Shown one piece after another: positions 40,952 through 49,092 of a DNA stretch of 64,000 nucleotides (position 1 is its first letter; each line of letters opens with the position of its first letter). The DNA comes from Nitratireductor sp. B36 (GTDB taxonomy: Bacteria; Pseudomonadota; Alphaproteobacteria; Rhizobiales; Rhizobiaceae), in NCBI RefSeq assembly GCF_020833685.1, contig NZ_JACKZY010000002.1, positions 930,001 to 994,000 on the forward strand, read 5' to 3'. The notes under the pieces were generated by a model that saw only the letters and a program-made list of their open reading frames with translations, ran no database searches and had not been told where the DNA came from. The translations under genes and the position numbers were made by a program.

Positions 40952-41404
40952 TCAATCATCTGCCAGCGCCTCGCTGATGCGACGCATCTGCTCCCCCATC
41001 GCTTCACATTGCGCCGGCGTCGATTGCGCCATCACCCGATCAATGAGTTTGGTGTAAACCGCAAGCGCTTCCATGAGACGCTGTTCACCATCCTTCGTCA
41101 GATAGAGGCGTAAGACGCGACGGTCATTGGCGTCGTTCTCGCGACGTACCAGACCCTGCGTTTCAAGTTGGGGCAACAACATGGTGATGTTCGAGCGCCC
41201 AACCAGAAGGCGGCGCGCCAGATCATGCTGAGATTGGCCGGGATGCCGATAGAGGTTCATCAGCATGTCGAGCTGCGCAATCTTGAGGCCAAGAGGCTCG
41301 AGTGCCTTGCTGAGCGCTCGAACAATGGCTTTTTCTGCGCGTGCAACAGCGATCCATGTGCGGAAACGCGGATTGTCCCAAGGGAGATCTTGTAATTTGT
41401 TCAT
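40952..41404 (-). CDS. MarR-family transcriptional regulator
   Basis: A 150-residue winged-helix repressor with QSQHDLARRLLVGRSNITMLLPQLETQGLV as helix-turn-helix region (given here in parts: recognition helix near residue 65) and wing NDANDRRVLRLYLT. Two in-frame ATGs, at 41404 and 41425, each lie inside one of two operator-like palindromes, so binding would cover the start and repress its own gene. The divergent hydrolase is the likely second target. Confidence 0.85.
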   Translation of the reverse strand: MNKLQDLPWDNPRFRTWIAVARAEKAIVRALSKALEPLGLKIAQLDMLMNLYRHPGQSQHDLARRLLVGRSNITMLLPQLETQGLVRRENDANDRRVLRLYLTKDGEQRLMEALAVYTKLIDRVMAQSTPAQCEAMGEQMRRISEALADD

Positions 41405-41432
41405 GATTGAACTAACTTTGTTCATGCTTGAA
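41400..41432. promoter_or_regulatory. Two MarR-type palindromes 21 bp apart
   Basis: TTCATGATTGAA at 41400-41411 and TTCATGCTTGAA at 41421-41432 are near-identical dyads with centres exactly 21 bp apart, two DNA turns. They lie between the marR-like gene and the divergent hydrolase and overlap the regulator's start codons. Confidence 0.65.
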
Positions 41433-41451
41433 CATTATGTGGGTTTCCACC

Positions 41452-42405
41452 ATGACTCGTTTCAGCCTGAGCATCCTGAAGAACCTTTTTGGCACATTCG
41501 AATATGTCGCGCCAAGCCTTGGCGGGCGTCTGGCATTCTGGTTGTTTTGCCGAACGCCCGATCCGATGCAGCAGACAGAGAAGGAGAGGCGTCTTCTCGC
41601 ACAATCCCAGGATTTTATGCGCCAAGCACGCAGGCATCACCTGACGACAACCCATGGCGAGATCACGGCGTATGAGTTCACAAACTGGGGCGCACGGCGC
41701 GATGGACCGGCGGTGTTGGTCCTTCACGGCTGGCGTTCGCGAACGGAACATATGCGGGCCGTTGTGGAAGCTTTGCTTCGGCGAGGGTTTCGCGTTGTTT
41801 CGATGGACCTTCCAGGACACGGAACTTCAGGCGGGAGAGTGCTTAATATACCCAAGGCGGTTGCAGCCGTGAATTCCGTCGCCCAATGGCTGGGGCCGTT
41901 TGACAGCATGGTGGGACATTCCTTTGGAGGCGCGGTTGCGCTCAACGCGATTGCCGGTTCTGTGGCCGGATTTGCGGCTGTGCCGGTGCGACGCCTGGTG
42001 ACCATCGCGTCCCCCAATGCGCTCCCTGAACTTTTTTCGCAGTTTGGTGCTTTTCTGGGGCTGGGTCCCAGAACCCAACAAGCCTTCGAAGACCGTGTTG
42101 AGGTGATCGCTGGCACACCTTTGCGGGCATTCGTTGCGGCTGAGCAACTGCGTCAGGTCCATGTCCCGACACTGGTCATTCATGCGCCGGAGGATAAGGA
42201 GGTGCCTTCCTCGGATGCCATAGCAATGGATGAGGCGGGGGACCATGTCACGGTGGTGTGGGCGCCTGGCCTTGGACATCGCCGTATTCTCGCGGACACA
42301 GGCATCGCTTCACGTGCGGCAGAGTTTGTCGCGACGCGCAGGATAACCTGGTTGAAGCCGGCAGCTGCAGCGCCGTTAGAAGATTGTTTACCAGTCCTCG
42401 ATTGA
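41452..42405 (+). CDS. Alpha/beta hydrolase
   Basis: The 317-residue protein has the oxyanion motif VLVLHGWRSRTEHM, the nucleophile Ser in GHSFGG, an acid in APEDKEV and the catalytic His in GLGHRRIL. There is no signal peptide; the start region is moderately hydrophobic. Substrate unknown. In-frame starts at 41428 and 41437 exist; I chose 41452 after GTGGG. It is divergent from the MarR-type gene, which probably represses it. Confidence 0.83.
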   Translation: MTRFSLSILKNLFGTFEYVAPSLGGRLAFWLFCRTPDPMQQTEKERRLLAQSQDFMRQARRHHLTTTHGEITAYEFTNWGARRDGPAVLVLHGWRSRTEHMRAVVEALLRRGFRVVSMDLPGHGTSGGRVLNIPKAVAAVNSVAQWLGPFDSMVGHSFGGAVALNAIAGSVAGFAAVPVRRLVTIASPNALPELFSQFGAFLGLGPRTQQAFEDRVEVIAGTPLRAFVAAEQLRQVHVPTLVIHAPEDKEVPSSDAIAMDEAGDHVTVVWAPGLGHRRILADTGIASRAAEFVATRRITWLKPAAAAPLEDCLPVLD

Positions 42406-42530
42406 GCGTGAATTTCATAACAATTTTATCGATCAGCCCGCGACCTTGCGGCCGAGACCTGTTATTTTGGTTGTGAAACAGAATATCCTGGTTGTGGCAA
42501 CGAGCTCAAATCTCGGCGGGGTGATCGATT

Positions 42531-44411
42531 ATGTTGAAGTCCATGCGCAAAAGCGGGCTGACCTGCATGGCAGCTGTGCTGTTCGCTGGAGGTATGGGGC
42601 AGGCCCATGCGCAGTCGGATAATCTTTTTGACATGCTTTTCGGAGGGGGCAATCGGGCACCGGCCCGGGCCCGGAGCGAGCCGCCGCGGACCGTCAAGCC
42701 CGCCCCGGTAAAGCGGAAGCCGGCCAAAGCACCAAAGATTTCAGGCCCGTCTTACTACAGTTACAAGCCAGAGCCGCTTGCTCACGTCGAGTTTTCCGAA
42801 ATTTCAGTTCCTTCGTCTGAAGTTGCATTTGCGCCGACCCTTGAGGGGGTGTCCTTCCGGGAAGCCCTTCCCATGCTGGAAGGGGTGGAGTTGTACGCTG
42901 AAAAGGAAATTGCCGACGCAATCGTGGCATTTTACTCTCAGAAGCCCGACTTCATCTGGGTTTCCGGTCATCAGGTCAACGAGCGCGCGAAGCGCGTCCT
43001 GCGCGTACTCTCGGAAGCCTCAAGTCATGGGCTTTCGGATGTCGACTATACGGTTGGTGTCCCTTCGAGCGACTTCTCCTATGACGACATCGCAAGCCGC
43101 CAGAAAGAGTTGATCCGCTTTGAGATGACGCTTACTGTACGCGCCCTGCGTTATGCGCGCGACGCGCATGCAGGCCGTATCAATCCCAACAAGCTCTCAG
43201 GGTATCATGATTTTCCCGAGAAGCCGATGGACCTGGTTCAAAGCATTGGCTTCATGGCAAATATGACAGAGGCGGATCGCTATCTGGAGGGGCTGCACCC
43301 GCGCAATGACGCTTACCGCCAACTTCGTGCCGAGTTGGAAGTGTTACGTGGCGCTGCCGAGCGTGAGATAAACGTCGACCCGAAGACATTCGTCCGCCCC
43401 GGTGGAAAATCGACTGAATTCGCCAAACTGCTCAAAATCATTGAGCGTGATGCCAATGATGCCTTTCTCGAGGCTCACGGTGCTGTTCTGAAGGACCATC
43501 ATGGAAGTGAAGCCTATGATGAAGCCTTGGTCCCGGTCATCAAGGCAGCACAGGAAAGTCACGGCCTCAAACCGGATGGCATCATCGGGCCACGGACGGT
43601 CGCAGCGATCGCCGGGCTTTCAAAAACCGCGCGGATCGAAAAGGTGCTTTATGCGCTAGAGCGGTTGCGCTGGCACCCGTCAGAGTTGGGCGAAACACGG
43701 GTGGTGATCAACGCCGCTGCTTTCAACGTCGATTTCTTTGAGAATGGGAAGCCGCGGCTTTCCATGCGCACGGTGGTCGGACGGAACAGCAACCAGACCA
43801 GTTTCTTCTACGACAAGCTGGAAACCGTGGAGTTCAACCCATATTGGGGGGTTCCGCGTTCGATCATCGTCAATGAGATGCTCCCGAAGCTGTGGCGTGA
43901 TCCAAGTTATCTCGACCGAAATGGCTATGAGGTGATCAACGGTCAGGGGCGTCAGGTTTCGTCTTCCGCCGTGAACTGGGGGCGCTACGGAGCCAATGTT
44001 CCCTACAGCGTTCGCCAAAAACCGGGACGCAGCAATGCGCTGGGTGAACTCAAGATACTCTTCCCCAATCGCCATGCGATCTACATGCATGACACACCGG
44101 CCAAGAGCCTGTTTCAGCGGGACACGCGCGCGTTCAGCCATGGTTGTGTTCGGCTGGCAGACCCGCGCGCCATGGCGGCGGCGGTTCTGGGGGTCTCCGT
44201 TGATGAGGTCTCGCGGGCTATCGAGACGGGGGACCGCAGCCGTCCTACCCGGCGCAAGATCGAGCGGGACATCCCGGTTTATGTCGGTTATTTCACGGCC
44301 TGGCCGCAGACGGATGGGGTGATTGCCTACCATGGCGACGTCTATGAGCGTGACGTCCATTTGAAAGCTGCGTTGGAAAAAACCACGGACATGCGCTCTT
44401 CAAGTATCTGA
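42531..44411 (+). CDS. L,D-transpeptidase, YcbB-like, exported
   Basis: The 626-residue enzyme forms 3-3 peptidoglycan crosslinks or anchors proteins. A signal peptide ends at AHA-Q (residue 27). A large YcbB-type scaffold domain follows, then a peptidoglycan-binding repeat with GLKPDGIIGPRTVAAIAGL and the YkuD catalytic domain with Cys in HGCVRLADPRAM. The start follows GGCGGGGTGAT. Hyphomicrobiales use mostly L,D crosslinks in growth, so the role may be core. Confidence 0.9.
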   Translation: MLKSMRKSGLTCMAAVLFAGGMGQAHAQSDNLFDMLFGGGNRAPARARSEPPRTVKPAPVKRKPAKAPKISGPSYYSYKPEPLAHVEFSEISVPSSEVAFAPTLEGVSFREALPMLEGVELYAEKEIADAIVAFYSQKPDFIWVSGHQVNERAKRVLRVLSEASSHGLSDVDYTVGVPSSDFSYDDIASRQKELIRFEMTLTVRALRYARDAHAGRINPNKLSGYHDFPEKPMDLVQSIGFMANMTEADRYLEGLHPRNDAYRQLRAELEVLRGAAEREINVDPKTFVRPGGKSTEFAKLLKIIERDANDAFLEAHGAVLKDHHGSEAYDEALVPVIKAAQESHGLKPDGIIGPRTVAAIAGLSKTARIEKVLYALERLRWHPSELGETRVVINAAAFNVDFFENGKPRLSMRTVVGRNSNQTSFFYDKLETVEFNPYWGVPRSIIVNEMLPKLWRDPSYLDRNGYEVINGQGRQVSSSAVNWGRYGANVPYSVRQKPGRSNALGELKILFPNRHAIYMHDTPAKSLFQRDTRAFSHGCVRLADPRAMAAAVLGVSVDEVSRAIETGDRSRPTRRKIERDIPVYVGYFTAWPQTDGVIAYHGDVYERDVHLKAALEKTTDMRSSSI

Positions 44412-44505
44412 GTGCACAACGTTCTTGCGGACAAAGCTGGCCGGCGCGCTGAATGCGAAACCGATCCAATCGTGCCATGGCTTCATTAGCACCAGGGTCA
44501 CGGCC

Positions 44506-44612
44506 CTAGGGCATTTTGCAGTCAGGTGGAATCACCTGACGTCCGCATAAATGCGGAAAAACAAGAAGATTGAGCGTCCTTTGTGCGTCCAAGAGGACGC
44601 ACGGCGCTCTAG
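44506..44612. repeat. Dispersed intergenic palindromic element of Rhizobiales type
   Basis: The 107-bp block begins CTAGGGCATTTT and ends GCGCTCTAG. It contains a perfect hairpin GTCAGGTG-GAAT-CACCTGAC at 44521-44540, the phrase GCGGAAAAACAAGAAGATTG and a second hairpin GTGCGTCC-AAGA-GGACGCAC at 44583-44602. Elements with CTAGAGCA...GCGTAAAAACAA...GCTCTAG layout are common between genes in Mesorhizobium and relatives, from memory. It lies right after the trkH gene. Confidence 0.65.
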
Positions 44613-44616
44613 GTCT

Positions 44617-46071
44617 TCAGTCGCGCCAGAAGGTGGGAACGAGAAGAACCACAACCGCGAGTATCTCCAACCGGCCGAGCAGCATTGTGGCCGAAAGGAC
44701 CCATTTTGCGAAATCGCTGAGTGGCACGAAATTGCCGGCGGGGCCGATCGTTGTGCCCAGTCCTGGACCGACATTGGTCAGTGCGGTGAGCGAACCGGTT
44801 GTCGAGGTCAGGAAATCGAGACCCGTCGCGGCCAGCAAAAGCGTTGCCACCACCCACGATATCAGGAAGCCGGTAACGAAAAGAACCACGGAGCGTTGCA
44901 TTTCCTCGTCAACGACCCGCTTGCCATATCGCAAGGCCTGAACGGAATGGGGGTGAATGAGCAAACGTAGACCATTGCGCAGCATTGCTCCCAGAATAAG
45001 GAAGCGATAGGCCTTGACGCCGCCGGAGGTTGAACCGGAACAACCTCCCAAAAAGGTCGCGAAGAAGGCCAGTGTGACCGCAAAAGGCCCCCAAAGCGTA
45101 TAATCCTCGCTGGCAAAGCCGGTCGTGGTGATGATCGACGCAAAATTGAAAGCCGTGGAGGCAAGAATGTCATCGAATGGATCACCGGTGGCGATACGAC
45201 GCTGCACGGCCAGTACCAGAACGATCATCGTCACATAGCTGAGGAAGAGCCTGATCTGCGGATCGCGCAGGGCATCAAGGCGCCCCCGCGCGAAGAACAG
45301 CACCAGAATGGAAAAGGGCAGGGCGGCGAGCAGCATGAAGACCGTCCCAACCCACAAAACGGCATTGCCTTCGAAATAGCCAAAGGACGCGTCGTGCGTG
45401 GAGAATCCGCCTGTGGCGATGGTGGTCATGGCGTGGTTGACGGCGTCGAAATTGCTCATCCCGGCCGCAGCATATGCAAGGGCGCAAAGTGCCGTCAGAA
45501 GACAATAAATGCCTACAAGCGCTATGAGAAAGCTGATGAAGCGCTCAAAAGGACGGTTCTCAATATCCGATGATTCGACGCGGAAGTAGGAGAACCCGCC
45601 CACTTTAAGCAGCGGAAGCAGGAAAAGGCCGAGCGCGACCACGCCGATTCCGCCAATCCATTGCAGAATCGAACGCCACAGCAGCAGCCCGGGCGGCAAG
45701 GTGTCCAGTCCGGCGATGACGGTGGACCCTGTCGTGGTGATTGCAGATACCGATTCGAACACGGCTTCGGCAAGGTCGAGTTTCAGCGACGCCGTGTAGA
45801 ATGGCAGGGCACCCACGAGGCCCAGCATCAGCCACAGCAACACCACCACCAGAAACGTCGTTTGCGTGGAGCCACGGGTGAGGGGCGCGCGTGTGGCGGC
45901 GGCGATGGTAAGGGCGATGGCGCCTGTCGCCAGCGAGCAGACGACAAAGATCTGCCAGTCGTCATTTCCGTAATAGAGATCAACTGCGGCTGGAAGAAGC
46001 ATCGAAGCGGCGACATAAACAGCGAAAATGGCCGCTGGGTAGGTGGCCGTCCGGATTGTGGATGGTTGCAC
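44617..46071 (-). CDS. trkH: TrkH-family potassium uptake protein
   Basis: The 484-residue channel-like transporter has the four selectivity-filter loops AITTTGSTV, TIATGGFSTH, IITTTGFASED and LTNVGPGLG, each with the conserved glycine. It needs the NAD-binding TrkA partner, which is not in this window. Ten-plus hydrophobic segments are visible. The dispersed palindromic element lies immediately after its stop. Confidence 0.92.
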   Translation of the reverse strand: MQPSTIRTATYPAAIFAVYVAASMLLPAAVDLYYGNDDWQIFVVCSLATGAIALTIAAATRAPLTRGSTQTTFLVVVLLWLMLGLVGALPFYTASLKLDLAEAVFESVSAITTTGSTVIAGLDTLPPGLLLWRSILQWIGGIGVVALGLFLLPLLKVGGFSYFRVESSDIENRPFERFISFLIALVGIYCLLTALCALAYAAAGMSNFDAVNHAMTTIATGGFSTHDASFGYFEGNAVLWVGTVFMLLAALPFSILVLFFARGRLDALRDPQIRLFLSYVTMIVLVLAVQRRIATGDPFDDILASTAFNFASIITTTGFASEDYTLWGPFAVTLAFFATFLGGCSGSTSGGVKAYRFLILGAMLRNGLRLLIHPHSVQALRYGKRVVDEEMQRSVVLFVTGFLISWVVATLLLAATGLDFLTSTTGSLTALTNVGPGLGTTIGPAGNFVPLSDFAKWVLSATMLLGRLEILAVVVLLVPTFWRD

Positions 46072-46201
46072 TTTCTCTACCTCGAAATGAACCGGCTCCG
46101 TGGTAGAGGAGAATGCGCTTCAAGGAAAGAGACTTCACAAGAAGTGCAGGCATGCACGGTCGGCATGGCTGAGGGCAAAGGCATCCGGTGCCGGATGGCG
46201 G

Positions 46202-47002
46202 TCAATCTCTTACACAATAAAAACCGGCACTTTCGCTCGCACCATATTCGGGATGCGTGTCGATGATGTGAGAAAGTGAAGGAATGTTCCAGCGGTCAAC
46301 GACCCGATAGCCCATGCTATCGAGCGATTCCAGAAACGAGGCTTCGCTACGGATTTGATAAGGCACCAGGGCCGGCCCGATGCGCTCCAGGGTTACGATG
46401 GTTTCTCCCTTCCGCAGCGCCACCTTGTTCAGGAGCAGGTGTTTGGGCAACGCCACCAGACGTCCAAGAAGAGTGACCAGGGGAACGTCCAGATATTGCA
46501 GCAAACCTGATCCGAGAAACAGGTCGTAGGGGCCGTATCCATCGATGCTGCTTGTGAACTGCAAATTGTCGATACCGTCGTGGCGAGCACGTTTTTCTCC
46601 TGCCTTTACGATGGCTGGAACGTCGTAGATGGTCCATGCGATGGAACCGATTTCGGGCAGAACATTTGTGAATGCACGGAATTTCGTGCCCATGTGGCCG
46701 CCTGCGTCAAGCAGTGAACGGATATCCTGGCGGCGTTGACTGAGCCAGAACAGGATCGGGTAATCCCACGGCATCAGTCGGCACATCTCTTCGAACGCCA
46801 CCCCCGCGACCGCGTCATGATCATATCCGGCGAGACCACGCCGGCTGGCGGCGCTCAGGGCATCGTCATAGGTGGCGTAGACACCTGAGAAACGCACGGA
46901 ACGATGCGCGACCATCCGCATGCGGCCAGCTGCCGCCTGAAACGGCAGGAGCGCTGTTCCATGCACTCGCTTGAGACCCTGTTTGATATGGTTCAGCGAC
47001 AT
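46202..47002 (-). CDS. TIGR04325-type putative methyltransferase
   Basis: The 266-residue protein has FSGVYATYDDALSAA and GYDHDAVAGVAFEEM, the N-terminal pattern of TIGR04325 proteins, then a SAM-binding-like LLDAGGHMGTKF and a late FLGSGLLQYLD. These enzymes occur near surface polysaccharide and secreted-protein genes. It is the last gene of the secretion cluster on the same strand, 147 bases after the unknown protein. A GTG start at 47080 is also in frame. Confidence 0.7.
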   Translation of the reverse strand: MSLNHIKQGLKRVHGTALLPFQAAAGRMRMVAHRSVRFSGVYATYDDALSAASRRGLAGYDHDAVAGVAFEEMCRLMPWDYPILFWLSQRRQDIRSLLDAGGHMGTKFRAFTNVLPEIGSIAWTIYDVPAIVKAGEKRARHDGIDNLQFTSSIDGYGPYDLFLGSGLLQYLDVPLVTLLGRLVALPKHLLLNKVALRKGETIVTLERIGPALVPYQIRSEASFLESLDSMGYRVVDRWNIPSLSHIIDTHPEYGASESAGFYCVRD

Positions 47003-47149
47003 TTCTGAAATTTTGGCCCGTTTGCTCAAAAACCCGGTTTTTCTGGCGAAAACGTAGCCTCTGAGCTCTGTTTTCACCAATTCATCAATCCGGCTTAGGG
47101 AAGAGCCGATCTGATTAGAGAACAGGAAGGGTTCATGATGCCGAAGGCT

Positions 47150-47665
47150 TCAGACCGGGAACCCATGTTTCTTCGCCAACGCCCAGATCTCGCGGTTCGT
47201 GGCGATCAGGCGATTGATGGAACTGGTGATGTTGGCGATTTCGGCATCATCAATGGCGTCGACCTTTCCATATTTCAATCGGTCGCCTGAATCCGAAATC
47301 CGCATGAGCAATGTGGAGACGTTCTCTCCCGTGTCATCAAAGGAATAAATGCAGTGATTGTATTTGTTTCGAAGCTTGGCTTCGCTCATCATGCGGCGTG
47401 TGACGCCCAGCACGTCTTCACGGATCTGCAGCTCGGTCCGGTCGAGTTTGGCGAGGCGTTCAACCAGATCAACACGCGCTCTCGACGTGTTCAGGGTCAG
47501 GAAGATCACCGTGGCAGTTTCCATGTCCACCCGGGCGAGCCCGGCGATAAGATGAATGAGAAGGCTTTCCGTGTTGGTCCATGTGTAATTCAACTGCCCC
47601 AGCAGGGTCAGCACGTCGCGGAAACGCTGATTGCCTTCCTTCATCGCAAGAGTGCCCGCACTCAT
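47150..47665 (-). CDS. Hypothetical protein of the type I secretion cluster
   Basis: The predicted 171 residues are mostly helical with segments LLGQLNYTWTNTESLLIHLIAGL and ILVT-like hydrophobic pieces but no signal peptide. I do not recognise the family. Start is uncertain: a GTG at 47746 overlaps the HlyD stop by 11 bases and would couple translation; ATGs at 47665 and 47644 are shorter choices. Its place after the adaptor gene suggests a link with the exported substrate, for example as a modifier or a sensing protein. Confidence 0.6.
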   Translation of the reverse strand: MSAGTLAMKEGNQRFRDVLTLLGQLNYTWTNTESLLIHLIAGLARVDMETATVIFLTLNTSRARVDLVERLAKLDRTELQIREDVLGVTRRMMSEAKLRNKYNHCIYSFDDTGENVSTLLMRISDSGDRLKYGKVDAIDDAEIANITSSINRLIATNREIWALAKKHGFPV

Positions 47666-47735
47666 CTCGAATGGCTCGATGAAGCACATGCTAGCACTGC
47701 GCATTTCAAGCGTCCACGCCGCCCGCAGATGGGGT

Positions 47736-49079
47736 TCAATCCTCACGGAAGGCGCGATTCATGCTGTCCATGATCGGTTTCGAGAGATATTCGAAAAATG
47801 TGCGTTCCGCTGTCTGGATCAAGACTTCCGCAGGCATGCCTGGCGTGGGCAGAAACCCGCGAACACGCGCGAGTTCGCTTGGAGGCAGGCGAACACGCGC
47901 AAGATAGATCTCGCGCTTGTCAGCCGCGGACTGATCACGCAGGGCGTCGGCCGAAACATAGAAAACCTCGCCCATCAGGACAGGCGTGGTGCGCTGATTG
48001 AGGGCGGTCAGCCGAACAGTGGCCTCCTGGCCAACTCGCACACTGTCGATCTTGGTGCGCGGAATCTGGGTTTCGATGATTAGGGGAACATCGGAGGGCA
48101 AGATCTCGGCGATGCTTTTGCCGCTCTCAATGACCCCGCCCGGGGTGTGGTAATACAACCGTATGACGGTGCCGGTAACGGGCGCATTGATGGTGGCACG
48201 GCGCAACACATTCTCGGCTGCGCGTGACTGCTCTCGCACCGCATCGAGTTCGGCCTCGATGGCTTGCAGCTCATCGAGAGCGGCCTGTCTATAGGCCGCA
48301 AGGGTTTGGTCTGCCTGCTGCCGGTAACGGGCGATCTGCGCCTGCGTTTCATCCACCTCTGCAGCGAGGCGTCCGATCTGCCCCTCCGCTTCGGCCATGG
48401 CCCGCTTGATCGCCGAAATCTCCGGTTTGCGCATCAGCCCCTGCTGATAGAGTTTTTGCTTGCCGGTGAACTCATCGGAAAGGAAGGCAAGTTGGCGGGT
48501 CAGAGCCTCATGCTGTGCTTCGTAACCCCGACCTCGAATTTCAAGTGCGGCGATATTGTTGTTGAGCAGCTCGATTTCACTGTTCAGCTTGCGTTTTGAG
48601 GATGTGAAGTTGAGTTTCTGGCTGTCGAGGATTTCCGCGACTTCCGGATCGACCATCCGCTCGGTCAGCTCACCTGGAAAGTCGATGCTGTCTTTCTCCT
48701 GATATTCCGCGCTCAATCGGGCGACGATGGCCAGCAGGCGGGCGCGCCGGAGAAAGAGTTGCCGTTCATTGGCAAGAGCCGAGGTCTCATCAAGCTGCAC
48801 CAGGGGTTGACCAGCGAGGATGTGATCGCCTTCCGAAACCAGAATTTCCTTGATCACGCCGCCTTCGAGATGCTGGACGATCTTGTTTTGACCAGTGGCG
48901 ACAAAACTGCCTTGCGAGATGACGGCCGCGGCCAGCGGGGCGAAACTTGCCCAAACCCCAAAACCGCCAAAGCAAAGAACCAGCAGGACAATCCCGGCGA
49001 TGGATTGTTTGCGTATCGAGCGCGGAACGTCCGCGTACCACGTCATGTCCTGGAGTTTTGCGATATCTGAGGAACTCAT
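47736..49079 (-). CDS. HlyD-family periplasmic adaptor of type I secretion
   Basis: The 447-residue adaptor has a single inner-membrane anchor near residues 28-50, a lipoyl-like half-motif EGDHILAGQPLVQLDET, long coiled coils (about 110-290) and a C-terminal beta domain with APVTGTVIRLYYHTPGGVIESG. It bridges the ABC exporter to a TolC-type outer-membrane channel, which is not in the window. Start at 49079 (MSSSDIAK) is 13 bases after the exporter gene. Confidence 0.92.
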   Translation of the reverse strand: MSSSDIAKLQDMTWYADVPRSIRKQSIAGIVLLVLCFGGFGVWASFAPLAAAVISQGSFVATGQNKIVQHLEGGVIKEILVSEGDHILAGQPLVQLDETSALANERQLFLRRARLLAIVARLSAEYQEKDSIDFPGELTERMVDPEVAEILDSQKLNFTSSKRKLNSEIELLNNNIAALEIRGRGYEAQHEALTRQLAFLSDEFTGKQKLYQQGLMRKPEISAIKRAMAEAEGQIGRLAAEVDETQAQIARYRQQADQTLAAYRQAALDELQAIEAELDAVREQSRAAENVLRRATINAPVTGTVIRLYYHTPGGVIESGKSIAEILPSDVPLIIETQIPRTKIDSVRVGQEATVRLTALNQRTTPVLMGEVFYVSADALRDQSAADKREIYLARVRLPPSELARVRGFLPTPGMPAEVLIQTAERTFFEYLSKPIMDSMNRAFRED

Positions 49080-49092
49080 GGGGAGCCTGCCT

